A DNA stretch of 64,000 bases from UMGS1590 sp900552455 (GCA_963931105.1 OZ007004.1:682001-746000), one strand, 5' to 3'; shown: positions 8,046 to 16,921, counted from the stretch's first letter. Notes: generated by a model not told the origin, from the sequence alone. Translations and numbers: made by a program.

Positions 8046-9530
8046 TTAGCGGCTGCGTCTCAATGCCTGTTCAAGCAAATTTTGTAACTGCTCCAGCTCT
8101 TCGTCGCTGAAACCCTGGTTATCGGTTTTTTCTTCCTTGTGCGCTGGCAAACCAAGATCGAGATCTTCGATATTGCGCACGCCGATGCCAACCCGTCTTA
8201 CATAAATCAGGTTGAGCGGCGAAACATTGTCCGATGTAATCCCCAAGCCCACGGTTCCACTGCCAAGTGTCATTGCCGGGAACAGGTTTGTCGTCATCCC
8301 CATGCTGCCATACACAGCCGGAGTGTTGACAAGAATACGGGCCACCGGTTTTTTCAAGGCAAACTGCTCGATAACCATCGGATCTTTGGAGTGAATCACC
8401 AGAGTGTGGCCTTTGCGCTCGGTCAGAAGCAGTTCGATGCATTTTTCGCAAGCGTTCATCCAGTCGTCCTCAATGTAATAACTGAGCACCGGACAAAGCT
8501 TTTCACGCGAGTACGGATTGGACATCGAAACATATCTTTGTTTGGCGATGAGCACGGTGGTATCAAGCGGCACCTCGATCTTCGCCCAGCGGGCAAGCTC
8601 AAGCGCTGTTTTTCCGATTGGTTCCGGATTTGGCGTACCATCTTTGAAAAAGAAAAGCTCACCCAAACGAATCGCCTCGTCGTCGTTCATGAAGTAGGCA
8701 CCATGTTTTTCAAACAAGGCGCGCACCTCTGGTTCAACACAACCATCGACGACAACCGACTGTTCTGCGGCTGAAACGACACCGTTGTCAAAGGTCTTCG
8801 AGGCAATGATGTCACACACAGCCTGTTCCAGGTCTGCCGTTTTTTCGATGAAGGCCGGGCCATTGCCAGCGCCGCCGTAGATGACGGGCTTGCCGGAATG
8901 CTTGGCTTCATCAAACATTCCCGGCACGCCGGTGACCATGATGAGGGACGTTGCTTCATGCTGCATAAGCTCACGCGTACCGGCTTTCGTCACCGTGTGC
9001 AGATAGCTCAATGCCCCTTCTGGCAAACCGACTTCCGCTGCTGCCTCAATTAAAATATCGAGCACGCGCGCACTGGTGCGTTCTGCCCTTGGATGCGGAG
9101 AAAAAACGACTGCATTGCCGCTTTTTATCGCAATCAGCGCATTGTAAATCGTCGTCGACACCGGACTCGTCGCCGGGCAAAGGCTTACAATCACCCCAAG
9201 AGGCACACCAATGTCCAAAAGCTGGCGCTCTTCATCGCGGTGAATGATGCCAACGCATTTCATTTCTCTGAGATGACGTGGCAGATACTCGGTGACAAAA
9301 CGGTTTTTCAGCAATTTGTCCTGCCAATTGCCATAGTCGGTTTCATCTGCCGACATCATCGCCAGTTCTTTTGTATATTTTGCCGCTTCCTGCGCCATAT
9401 GCTCCACGATCACGTCGAGACGGCTCTGCGAAAAAGTCTGCAGCCGTTTCTGCGCTTCGCGTGCATTTTCTGCCAGGATTCGGGCTTCTTGAACAGAGAG
9501 CAGGTCATTGTCAATGATCTCAAATCTCAC
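8046..9530 (-). CDS. Acylating aldehyde dehydrogenase homologue lacking the catalytic cysteine
   Basis: 494 residues, GTG start with AGAGGTGA upstream. It belongs to the CoA-acylating aldehyde dehydrogenase family (EutE/PduP/AdhE N-domain), which converts the acetaldehyde released by CutC to acetyl-CoA. The family motif normally reads GVICASEQS with the nucleophilic Cys; here it is GVVSAAEQS, so residue 253 is Ser (codon TCA). The cofactor-side motif LCPATSPVS is kept. The C-terminus, after a linker, is an amphipathic helix (DEELEQLQNLLEQALRRSR) like known encapsulation tags. With Ser253 activity would be poor, so this may be a structural or regulatory paralogue, with an active dehydrogenase outside the window. 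Confidence 0.88.
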   Translation of the reverse strand: MRFEIIDNDLLSVQEARILAENAREAQKRLQTFSQSRLDVIVEHMAQEAAKYTKELAMMSADETDYGNWQDKLLKNRFVTEYLPRHLREMKCVGIIHRDEERQLLDIGVPLGVIVSLCPATSPVSTTIYNALIAIKSGNAVVFSPHPRAERTSARVLDILIEAAAEVGLPEGALSYLHTVTKAGTRELMQHEATSLIMVTGVPGMFDEAKHSGKPVIYGGAGNGPAFIEKTADLEQAVCDIIASKTFDNGVVSAAEQSVVVDGCVEPEVRALFEKHGAYFMNDDEAIRLGELFFFKDGTPNPEPIGKTALELARWAKIEVPLDTTVLIAKQRYVSMSNPYSREKLCPVLSYYIEDDWMNACEKCIELLLTERKGHTLVIHSKDPMVIEQFALKKPVARILVNTPAVYGSMGMTTNLFPAMTLGSGTVGLGITSDNVSPLNLIYVRRVGIGVRNIEDLDLGLPAHKEEKTDNQGFSDEELEQLQNLLEQALRRSR

Positions 9531-9576
9531 ACTCTCACCTCTTTCTTTTCAAAAGAAATGTCTCTAGGCGCTCCAA

Positions 9577-10212
9577 TTATTCTGCTGCGTATGGCAACAG
9601 TTTTTCAACCGAATACTGAGACGTGATTTTCTTGATGCCTGGATGTGGACGTGCGATTGTCACAGAACTGTAGACTTCATAGCCCATGTCCTCCACGGCT
9701 TTAACACCTGCAGCAACGGCCGTTTTGCAAGCACCAACATCGCCTTCGACGATGGCGGAAATATAACCGGATGCCGTATTTTCGAAACCAACGAGCTCAA
9801 CATCCGCAGCCTTGCACATGGCATCGGCTGCATGGATGCAGTAAACGATGCCGAAGGTTTCCAGAAGGCCCAATGCCTGTGGGCTGTAGACAGTCTCATC
9901 GCTTTCTTCAACCTGTTCATCAACATCATAAATCGAAACAATATCGCCGATCGGGCGGATCGGTCTTGGAATGGTGTCATGAGCCGTCACCTTGCCGATG
10001 ACTTCAGCCGCTTCCACACCAGCCTTGACCGACGATTTCACCGCTGCCACGTCGCCCTTGACGAACATCGTCACCAGCGTGGAGCCGACGTTTTCGTAGC
10101 TGATGAGCTCCACTTCTGCTGCTTTGAGCATCTTGTCGCAGGCTTCGATCGCAGGGACCATGCCCACCGTTTCGAGCATGCCCAAAGCCTGCTCCGCGTA
10201 ATATCTTGCCAC
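9577..10212 (-). CDS. BMC-T tandem-domain trimeric shell protein
   Basis: 211 residues, GTG start eight bases after AAGGAG. It contains two BMC domains in tandem: ALGMLETVGMVPAIEACDKM (about 10-80) and ALGLLETFGIVYCIHAADAM (about 115-180), each ending in the usual GDVAAVKSS- or GDVGACKTA-type strand. Tandem-domain proteins form pseudohexameric trimers in the facets, sometimes with gated pores. It is the first gene of the cut operon, directly behind the MerR-type promoter, so it should be strongly expressed. Confidence 0.93.
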   Translation of the reverse strand: MARYYAEQALGMLETVGMVPAIEACDKMLKAAEVELISYENVGSTLVTMFVKGDVAAVKSSVKAGVEAAEVIGKVTAHDTIPRPIRPIGDIVSIYDVDEQVEESDETVYSPQALGLLETFGIVYCIHAADAMCKAADVELVGFENTASGYISAIVEGDVGACKTAVAAGVKAVEDMGYEVYSSVTIARPHPGIKKITSQYSVEKLLPYAAE

Positions 10213-10250
10213 TGTTCATTCTCCTTCCAGGATACACTTACTTAGTTAAT

Positions 10251-10281
10251 AGTTTAGGTGATGACCTAAGAGGAATGTCAA
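10251..10281 (-). promoter_or_regulatory. MerR-type promoter of the cut BMC operon
   Basis: On the minus strand TTGACA (10276-10281) is followed by a 19-base spacer and TAAACT (10251-10256). A 19-base spacer is the over-long spacing that MerR activators untwist. A perfect dyad TTAGGT-CATC-ACCTAA (10254-10269) occupies the spacer and reaches into the -10. The start codon of the BMC-T gene is about 40 bases downstream. Confidence 0.8.
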
Positions 10282-10448
10282 ATCCTTCCTTAGAAAAACG
10301 GAATCTCATGCTCCGTCTTTACTCATTTATTTTTCACTTTGATTTTCCCCACCTTCTCGTAAAAAACAGAAAATTGTCGCATTTGAATCTACAATTCAAG
10401 CGCCGCCTACCAAACCTGGCCATCTCCATACAAAGGTGCATGACAAGA

Positions 10449-10472
10449 AACATTCCACCCTGGGGGAATGTT
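10449..10472 (-). terminator. Terminator of the MerR operon
   Basis: AACATTCC and GGAATGTT form an 8-bp stem with an 8-base loop, followed on the minus strand by TTTCTTGT. It separates the merR gene from the cut promoter 170 bases further on. Confidence 0.65.
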
Positions 10473-10508
10473 CACATTTTGGGCCGTTGTCTGGTCTCGG
10501 CGCTTATA

Positions 10509-11372
10509 TCACTTCTCAATATCGATGAGAATTTCCATAACAAAATCCTCGCATCGCTTGGTGGTCCAGTAATCGGTGACATACCGCTCGATGGCGGATT
10601 CCCCGCATTTATAACCATGGCTTTCCGCCCACTGATCAATCTTGCGATAGGTATCGTTGATCGTTTCATGGGAGCCAATATGATAAGCGGTAAGCATCAT
10701 CTTGCCGCCAAACGTCATGGTTCTGGTGTCTTCCGCTTCGCCGACACCTTTCTGGAAAATGATGGTCTGTGTCGGCCGGCCTGCGACTTTTTCACGAAAA
10801 CGTGGAAAATAAAGATGTACCGGGCCTGTAATGGCGTGGCCAATCTGTTCAAGATAATTGGTCCATTCGATGTTTATAATGGCATCCATATAATTATACA
10901 TGAACGGCTGCTCTAAATAACAGGCTGTAATGGATTCGATGTACTTAACCGAAACCTCGGTAACATTGTTCTCGATGACGCCCTCAGCTTCTCGAATGAG
11001 GTTGTACCAGTCATTGACAGATGTGTAGGCGACATTGATCTCTTCTCTGAGTTTTTTCAGCTCTTCGCCCTTGTCGCGCATTTTTTTCGCGTGAAAATCA
11101 TAGCGGTTGCTGTCCATGAGAATTTTCATCTCTTCGAGTTTGAAACCCATCTGTTTATAGTATTTGATAACCGGCACAAAGAGCAGCGTTTCTCGACTGT
11201 AGTAGCGATAGTTGTTTTCTTTTGAAATATAGTCCGGCGAAATGAGGCCGATCTTATCGTAAAAGCGCAGCGCTTTTTTCGAAACATTGCAGATCTTAGA
11301 AACTTCCCCTATGGAGTACAGTTTTTCCTCGGGTGTCTCTATGGGCTGTTTGTCGTTCTTATCTTCAGCCAT
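10509..11372 (-). CDS. MerR-family transcriptional regulator
   Basis: 287 residues. A MerR winged helix lies at about 18-85 (YSIGEVSKICNVSKKALRFYDKIGLISP, then YRYYS), followed by a coiled dimerisation helix and a C-terminal domain of about 150 residues resembling GyrI/BltR-type effector-binding domains (YPRF-like YFPRFREKV, HIGSHETINDTYRKIDQWAE). It ends a five-gene operon with the EamA transporter. Since two nearby promoters have MerR architecture, it most likely activates both the transporter operon and the cut operon, perhaps on binding choline or a metabolite; the ligand is inferred. The start has AAAGGAG upstream. Confidence 0.9.
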   Translation of the reverse strand: MAEDKNDKQPIETPEEKLYSIGEVSKICNVSKKALRFYDKIGLISPDYISKENNYRYYSRETLLFVPVIKYYKQMGFKLEEMKILMDSNRYDFHAKKMRDKGEELKKLREEINVAYTSVNDWYNLIREAEGVIENNVTEVSVKYIESITACYLEQPFMYNYMDAIINIEWTNYLEQIGHAITGPVHLYFPRFREKVAGRPTQTIIFQKGVGEAEDTRTMTFGGKMMLTAYHIGSHETINDTYRKIDQWAESHGYKCGESAIERYVTDYWTTKRCEDFVMEILIDIEK

Positions 11373-11395
11373 CCCGGCACTCCTTTCTGCGGATT

Positions 11396-12034
11396 TTAGG
11401 CCCTGGCTTCCGCTGCTTCGAGAGAAGCGTAGCCATAAAGCTTGGCCATTGTACGATGTACGCTGACCGAGACATTCTCACCGCCCTGAGCGCGGAGCGC
11501 GCGCAGGTAGGCGTGGTAACGTTCGAGGGTGCGCTCAGAATACGTTTTGAGCTCGCCCAGTGTGTAAACGTGAACAGATACATCGTCTGCCTGCCTGCCT
11601 TCGGTGGGACGTCCTTTTTTATGCAGGCGCGGATATTTCTCAGCGAAGGCTTTTTCATCACTAATAAGGATATTAGCGATGGCGGCAACAAGTGTTTCTT
11701 TATACGCCGAAACCGCCGGAATGCGGTCGCGGAGTGTGCGGGCGAATACGGCGGGATCGGTATATTCCATCATATAGGCATATTTTTCCACAAGCAGGTT
11801 GCGGCCTTCGCGTGCGGCCTGCTCGAGATCTTGTTTATAACTTTCAAGCACATCTTGGGGCATAGCAGCAAACTGGCTGTAACGCATGACGGCGAATGTC
11901 CAGGCATCATCCTGACAGGCGGCGCGGCCGCCTTCGTTGTGAACCTTGTCAAACATCTGCCATTCACTGGCGATGATGGCAGCGATGAGGCTGTCCTTTT
12001 GACGAGGGTTCTGATGAATGTCTTCTTCTAACAT
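11396..12034 (-). CDS. DUF4125-family protein
   Basis: 212 residues, start backed by AAAGGAGG. The pattern LIAAIIASEWQMFDKVHNEGG, RAACQDDAWTFAVMRYSQF, GRNLLVEKYAYMM and ending YGYASLEAAEA is what I know as DUF4125. It is predicted all-helical and soluble. No function is established. It is sandwiched between a DUF4037 gene (20 bases upstream) and merR (23 bases downstream), and shares their MerR-type promoter with the EamA transporter. The co-occurrence suggests that DUF4125 and DUF4037 work together. Confidence 0.75.
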   Translation of the reverse strand: MLEEDIHQNPRQKDSLIAAIIASEWQMFDKVHNEGGRAACQDDAWTFAVMRYSQFAAMPQDVLESYKQDLEQAAREGRNLLVEKYAYMMEYTDPAVFARTLRDRIPAVSAYKETLVAAIANILISDEKAFAEKYPRLHKKGRPTEGRQADDVSVHVYTLGELKTYSERTLERYHAYLRALRAQGGENVSVSVHRTMAKLYGYASLEAAEARA

Positions 12035-12054
12035 GGATTTTCCTCCTTTACCGC

Positions 12055-12990
12055 TCAGGCATCGGCCATAATATGCAGGGCACGCAGACGGCTGTCTGTG
12101 ATGCTTCGCATAAGCGCTTCTCCCTGCACCTGTAAGAAAGCGTCGCTGGTGCTGGTAAAGCCACGCGCATTCAACGTGCGGACAATGTCTACCGCAACGC
12201 TTTCAATAAGGTCTTCTTTTTCGCGGCTGTGCTCTGAACCGTCTGGGAGCTGCGTCAAACGCACGAGTTTCCCGACACTTTCATGGAGAAGCGGTAGTTC
12301 GCCAGCACCACGAAAAGCCCATTTATAATACGGCATGTAGCGGCCATTCAAAAGATAGATGGCACCGAGAGCATGCTGCACAAAAAGGCTGCAGGCCAGA
12401 TAGGCAGCCTGCGTATCGCCGCGGCGCAGTGAACGTCCGTAGTTATACTGCCCCGACTGAGCCATCAGCGCACAGCGTGCCGCAAGTTTTTTGCGCACGA
12501 CTTCTTCAGGATAGAAATCAAGAAGAATGTTGCGCCACTGGCTGAAAAGGCCGGGCATATCCCAGAAAACTTCGCCGTTGGTGCAGGTAGCAAGGAAGGT
12601 TTCCGGAATGCGAAACCATTCCATATTGTCACGCGGTGGATGTGTGAGGCCGGTATAACGTTCATAAAAGCCTTCGATCGACCAAAGCCCAACACGACGT
12701 CCTGCCTGGGCGGTTTCCAGGCGTTCATAGCCGCGATAGATTTTTGGCAGCGCATCATAGGCCCGCATTATAACCTCACCAGCCTGGAGAACGAGCGCCT
12801 GCGGCAGCCAGATGCAAAAGCCGGGACCAAAATCGTGATCCTGGGACCACTGGTCGTCGTAGCCAAAGCATTCCGAGCCTTCACCAACCAGGCCAGTGGC
12901 CATGGCTGGCTTATACGCTGAAAGCTTTTCTGCAATCATCGCCTCGCCATACTCGGCGAAGTATGCACGCGCAAGCGCCATTCCCTGCAT
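12055..12990 (-). CDS. DUF4037-family predicted nucleotidyltransferase-like protein
   Basis: 311 residues. The N-terminal segment GEGSECFGYDDQWSQDHDFG resembles the GS-x(n)-DxD signature of the nucleotidyltransferase fold, with Asp57/Asp59-region acidic residues as possible metal ligands. A helical C-terminal domain follows (GQYNYGRSLRRGDTQAAYLA, a kinase-inhibitor-like helix). This is the DUF4037 pattern; substrate and activity are unknown. It lies 24 bases after the 87-residue gene and 20 before DUF4125. The presence of such a protein in a choline-compartment regulon is unexplained. Confidence 0.72.
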   Translation of the reverse strand: MQGMALARAYFAEYGEAMIAEKLSAYKPAMATGLVGEGSECFGYDDQWSQDHDFGPGFCIWLPQALVLQAGEVIMRAYDALPKIYRGYERLETAQAGRRVGLWSIEGFYERYTGLTHPPRDNMEWFRIPETFLATCTNGEVFWDMPGLFSQWRNILLDFYPEEVVRKKLAARCALMAQSGQYNYGRSLRRGDTQAAYLACSLFVQHALGAIYLLNGRYMPYYKWAFRGAGELPLLHESVGKLVRLTQLPDGSEHSREKEDLIESVAVDIVRTLNARGFTSTSDAFLQVQGEALMRSITDSRLRALHIMADA

Positions 12991-13014
12991 GCTGTATCCC
13001 TCTCTTCCCGGCGT

Positions 13015-13278
13015 TTAGCCGATGTAACGTTTGATGGTCGTGCGGCTTTCAGGCGTGCACTTGTAATACACGCGAAGCTCACCTTTATCGTCGAGGTCAT
13101 ACCCATCTTCTTCAAGGAGAGCATTTTTCTCAGCCGTCATGAGCGCTTCGATGACTTCTGCTTTGCGCAGTGCCTTGAAGTTGCCATACTCTGGCTTGAG
13201 TGCTTCGATGACGTCATCGGCGCAGGCGCGCTTGACGGTCGTGAAATAGTTCAAAATAGCATAGTTGAGTGGCATCAT
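13015..13278 (-). CDS. Small conserved protein of unknown function
   Basis: 87 residues, MMPLNYAILNYFTTVKRACADDVIEAL. The N-terminal 60 residues look like a small winged-helix or helical bundle (ADDVIEALKPEYGNFKALRKAEVIEALMTAEKNALLEEDGYDLDD), ending in a basic strand KRYIG. No signal peptide or membrane segment. It is tightly placed between the EamA transporter (5 bases) and DUF4037, so it is a real operon member. It could be a partner or repressor of the DUF4037/DUF4125 pair. Confidence 0.65.
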   Translation of the reverse strand: MMPLNYAILNYFTTVKRACADDVIEALKPEYGNFKALRKAEVIEALMTAEKNALLEEDGYDLDDKGELRVYYKCTPESRTTIKRYIG

Positions 13279-13283
13279 AAGGC

Positions 13284-14369
13284 TTACTTTCCTTTCTTCT
13301 TAAGATAGTCGAGCGGATTGATGGCAATGATGAAGATACCCACGATCATAACGATTGCGGCAGCCCAACCGATTGGTGCAATGTTCCAGCCTTCTTCTCC
13401 GCAGGCAACGCCGAGAACGAGCCAGCAGAAGAATGGACCCCAGAAAGAAAAGGCGCCGTTGCAAGCCATACCGAGGGCGGCACCGCACATGCTGTTGCCC
13501 TTGTACCAGAGGCTGTAAGCATAAACAGCAAAGAAACCACTGATTACAAAGAAGATGATCGAACCGCTGTCGGTAACAGCCTGACCAACCAAGCCCCATG
13601 CAAAGCTGAGGTTTTCACCGCCGACTACGCTCATGAGTGGCAGCAGAATGATGAGGTTAGAAACACCGGAGGTCACCTGGCGAATCGTGATACCGATCTG
13701 GTAGTCGATCATCGAGGTGCCATAGCCGGCAATGCAGCCTTCCAGGCCCCAACCGAGGGCAGCGCAGAAAGCGAGAATAAGACCGAGTGCCATGCCAGGT
13801 GCTGCTTCGCCGCCAAGGCTGGTGCTGGCGATCATGAAGCTGGCAAGGAAGCAGATGGCGATACCGAGCACCATGCGTGCGTTCAGTTCCTGTTTGAAAA
13901 GAATGCGCGCAAGAATGGCGCCAATGGCTGGGCACAGCGCCGAGATTGGCACAGCAAGCGAGCCTGCCTGCTGCAGCCCGATGACGTAGCAGGTGCTGGC
14001 GATCGGACCGCCAACAAGGGCCGCACAGATCATAACGATGCCAGGTTTTGTCCTGAGCGTGCGAAAAAAATCTCCCAGCTTTCCTTTCATTACAGCGATG
14101 ATGAGACACCAAATGGCGCTGCACGTATCGTTCAAGGCGCTTCCAAGTGCACTCAGAAGATAAGTTACAACAAAGACGGAAAGCACTGTCTCTGCGCTCA
14201 TCCATGGAATCCAGATGCCTCGAGCCATCCCCAGCGTCATAAACGCGGTATAAAGCCCGTAGGAGATACCGGAAAGAACGGCGACAAACAGACCTTTTTT
14301 AAAGAAGTTGCTGTCCAGTTTGGCTTTCATTTGCGCAGCCACTCGGCGGTTTTCTTGAGTTGTGTTCAT
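13284..14369 (-). CDS. EamA/DMT-superfamily transporter
   Basis: 361 residues with about ten hydrophobic segments arranged as two EamA repeats; the second starts near GMALGLILAFCAALGWGLEG. It has a cytoplasmic basic tail (DYLKKKGK). DMT transporters move small metabolites or cations. First gene of the operon that ends with merR and sharing promoter architecture with the cut operon, it is a candidate choline (or related amine) importer, or an exporter of trimethylamine or another product. Direction and substrate are inferred from context only. The start has GGGG some 10 bases upstream. Confidence 0.82.
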   Translation of the reverse strand: MNTTQENRRVAAQMKAKLDSNFFKKGLFVAVLSGISYGLYTAFMTLGMARGIWIPWMSAETVLSVFVVTYLLSALGSALNDTCSAIWCLIIAVMKGKLGDFFRTLRTKPGIVMICAALVGGPIASTCYVIGLQQAGSLAVPISALCPAIGAILARILFKQELNARMVLGIAICFLASFMIASTSLGGEAAPGMALGLILAFCAALGWGLEGCIAGYGTSMIDYQIGITIRQVTSGVSNLIILLPLMSVVGGENLSFAWGLVGQAVTDSGSIIFFVISGFFAVYAYSLWYKGNSMCGAALGMACNGAFSFWGPFFCWLVLGVACGEEGWNIAPIGWAAAIVMIVGIFIIAINPLDYLKKKGK

Positions 14370-14498
14370 TAGGAAAAGTCATCCCCTTTCAAATTGTAAA
14401 GTAAACCACAAATCCCGGATACTCGGGCTCGAACACGCTCAAAAAAACCGCTCTCCAACGTGCGTTTGCCCATTTCCCAGATATGCTTACTTATCGTC

Positions 14499-14529
14499 AT
14501 CATATCAACTGACCGTAGAGGAATGTCAA
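14499..14529 (-). promoter_or_regulatory. MerR-type promoter of the EamA-DUF4037-DUF4125-merR operon
   Basis: Minus strand: TTGACA (14524-14529), 19-base spacer, TATGAT (14499-14504). From TTGACA onward the first 20 bases match the cut promoter at 18 positions (TTGACATTCCTCT, then GGTCA). The long spacer and sequence identity point to the same MerR activator. The AT-rich region to the right (14530-14690) holds no gene I can support. Confidence 0.78.
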
Positions 14530-14693
14530 CTTCACTTTCAAAAGAGACTGACTCTTCTCAATATATTCTATCGCATGTTTTAACAATGCTATTTCACAAT
14601 AATTTCATAGGTCATTACTGGCAATTATCCAAAAACAACACTTATGTTGTATATAATCTAATATTAAAAGCGATGTATTTTAATAACAAATTC

Positions 14694-14769
14694 AAGAAAA
14701 CCTTCCTCTAAGGGGAAGGTTTTCTTGGCACCAAAGAAGTGGACCGGTCGAACCTGGTCCACTTCTTTG
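14694..14769 (-). terminator. Tandem terminator hairpins after phosphodiesterase 1
   Basis: Two strong inverted repeats lie back to back. One at 14732-14769 has a 14-bp stem CAAAGAAGTGGACC with a 10-base loop. One at 14694-14726 has a 13-bp stem AAGAAAACCTTCC with a 7-base loop, ending in TTTTCTT on the minus strand. They follow the phosphodiesterase stop codon by 20 bases and isolate it from the transporter operon. Confidence 0.75.
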
Positions 14770-14788
14770 TTATCGAGGTGTGTGTGAA

Positions 14789-16840
14789 TTAAAGTTCTTC
14801 GCTGAAGATCTGGTAAACAGGAGCCCCTTCGCACTGAGCTGGGAATCTGGTTCCGAGCAGAGCGGCGATGGTTGGGGTCACGTCAACCTGGCGGATCGTA
14901 CGTGGGGTGGTGAACCCTTCCTTCAGACCAGGACCTGCACCGATGAACAGTGGGGATACGGAGGTGTTGAAGTATCCTTCGGAGGTGGAGAGGCTGTCGC
15001 CGTGCAGACGGTTGAAACCTTCTTCGATGGAGAAGAAGATATCCCCGCATTCAGGCCCGTTGACACCGAGAAGCACGCCGTCCTTATTGCGCAGGCAGAT
15101 GCCAATAACGCGGCGGCCGGTGGCTGGGTCACGGTAGTTGTAGAGATCGTTGATGATCTGTTCTTCCAGAGCGTATTTATCTTCTGGATCAACGATGCCG
15201 TATTTGTCGCGGCCTTTAAGGTTAATGTAGATGTAGTTGGAACGAATCTGTACGGCGCGGGTCTTTTCCCAATCCACTTCGGTGGTGTTGTTGCCGTTTT
15301 CGTCCTTCTTCATGACGGTGTAACCGAGCTGTTCCATGACAGGCACGTTGAGGCCACCGTATTCACCGATCAGTGGTGGTACGTTTTCGCCAACGATGAG
15401 GCCGTGGTCGGAAACGATGAGTACGGTCCAGTCTTCATCGAGATAATGCAGGAACTTGCCAAGATAGTCATCAGTCTGACGATACATGTCAACGATGAGT
15501 TCCTGATATTCTTTTTCGTCGGTATGTGCCCATGGTTCCAGGGTGTGGCCAAGGTGCCAGATCTGGTGACCCGCGCAGTCTACGTTGTGCAGATGGCTGA
15601 AGATCACGTCGTAACCAGCATTGTCAGCCAGGTAGTTCAGACATTCAGCCTGCCAGTCGCAGTAGAGATCCCAGGATGGAATGAAGACGTCGCGTACGAG
15701 GTCGGCTTCTTCGCCGCCGATGAGGGATACTGGAGGAACTGGACCAACGTTCTTAACGATATCCTGATAGAGGTCTTTGGTGTGCCAGAGCATATCGTTG
15801 GTGGTATCCAGTGCATTGGAGATCCACATACGCAGCATGGAACCGTCAGCGTTCAGTTCGAGGATCTTGTAGAGACGGTTTGCCGGCTTGGTTTCTTCTT
15901 TCTTCGTTACGTCGTCGATGGCGCTGACGATGGTGCCGTCACCAGGAACAACAACGATTGGTTCAGCAGCACGTTTGTTCTTGTAGATGGCAACGCTGTC
16001 ATATTCGCCTGCTTCGTTCTTCAGGAGCAGCGCTGGACGACGGGTGAAACCGCTGGAAGTGAGGAGGGTGAATTCCAGAGCACCTTCTGGAACATCGATG
16101 CCCCAGCCTTCAGCTGGCTTCAGTGGGGAGTTGATGATGTCGTAAGCAACTTTTGCACCGATCATCATTTCAGTATCTTCCAGGCTCATCACAGGGGTGC
16201 GGATTTCGCCACCCTTGCGGGCTTCATCGCCCCACCAGAGTTCCATCATTTCGTCATCATTGTCGCCGACAACCATGTCGTCGATATCGGTCATGATGCA
16301 GCCAACGCCGGCTGGTTTTTCAACACGAGGTGCATACTGTACTTCTTCGATGGTTGGGGTTGCGACGATGATCTTTTCCCAGTCAAGCTGAGCAACACCC
16401 ATGTTTACAGAACCAGGCTGGGTCCCATCGACAACGGAAAGCAGTGGGCTTTCGGTGCTTGGTGGCCAGGAGCTGCCAGGCCAGTGCCATACGAGGGTCT
16501 TCATGCCAGCTTCGGTGGTAACGTTCCACATCTGTTCTGCTTCGCAGTTGCGGCTGTCCATGTTGTAAACAACAGCATCGAGGCTTTCTGGGCTCTGACG
16601 CCAGTAGCAAGTGATGCCATGGGTGCCAGGATAAGCGCCGGTAGCCAGGGTGGTCCAGCATGGAGGGGTGATGGTTGGGATTGCACCCAGGAGGTGCAGG
16701 TCTTCACGGCAGGAACCGCGATCGACGAACTTCTTGACGTTAGGCATTTTGCCTTCGTCCATGAGATGTTTGGTGATGCGGGCATCCATCCCGTCAACAC
16801 CGAGGACCATGAGTTTCTTGGTCATTGCTTGTCTAGCCAT
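14789..16840 (-). CDS. Type I phosphodiesterase/nucleotide pyrophosphatase-family hydrolase (copy 1)
   Basis: 683 residues, AAGGAGG upstream of the ATG. Alkaline phosphatase superfamily: metal ligand Asp16 in VLGVDGMD, nucleophile Thr63/64 in PPCWTTLATGAYPGTHGI, a second metal site in SHLHNVDCAGH, and VSDHG. There is no signal peptide, so it acts in the cytosol. Family members hydrolyse phosphodiesters, pyrophosphates, phosphonates or sulfate esters; substrate not determinable. A paralogue of the same length lies at 58116-60164, and each copy sits beside an SLC13 permease and a LysR gene. A choline-phosphodiester substrate, feeding the neighbouring cut system, is possible but unproven. Confidence 0.88.
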   Translation of the reverse strand: MARQAMTKKLMVLGVDGMDARITKHLMDEGKMPNVKKFVDRGSCREDLHLLGAIPTITPPCWTTLATGAYPGTHGITCYWRQSPESLDAVVYNMDSRNCEAEQMWNVTTEAGMKTLVWHWPGSSWPPSTESPLLSVVDGTQPGSVNMGVAQLDWEKIIVATPTIEEVQYAPRVEKPAGVGCIMTDIDDMVVGDNDDEMMELWWGDEARKGGEIRTPVMSLEDTEMMIGAKVAYDIINSPLKPAEGWGIDVPEGALEFTLLTSSGFTRRPALLLKNEAGEYDSVAIYKNKRAAEPIVVVPGDGTIVSAIDDVTKKEETKPANRLYKILELNADGSMLRMWISNALDTTNDMLWHTKDLYQDIVKNVGPVPPVSLIGGEEADLVRDVFIPSWDLYCDWQAECLNYLADNAGYDVIFSHLHNVDCAGHQIWHLGHTLEPWAHTDEKEYQELIVDMYRQTDDYLGKFLHYLDEDWTVLIVSDHGLIVGENVPPLIGEYGGLNVPVMEQLGYTVMKKDENGNNTTEVDWEKTRAVQIRSNYIYINLKGRDKYGIVDPEDKYALEEQIINDLYNYRDPATGRRVIGICLRNKDGVLLGVNGPECGDIFFSIEEGFNRLHGDSLSTSEGYFNTSVSPLFIGAGPGLKEGFTTPRTIRQVDVTPTIAALLGTRFPAQCEGAPVYQIFSEEL

Positions 16841-16921
16841 TGGAAAATTCCTCCTTCAAAATTTGCTTGGCTAAAATGACGACTACATTTATAAAATGGA
16901 AAGGATTTTTCTGGATTTTTT

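Noticed and set aside
14780..16879. Long plus-strand open frames opposite both phosphodiesterases and AssT
   Set aside because: Antisense shadows of well-conserved genes; no ribosome-binding sites or recognisable domains.
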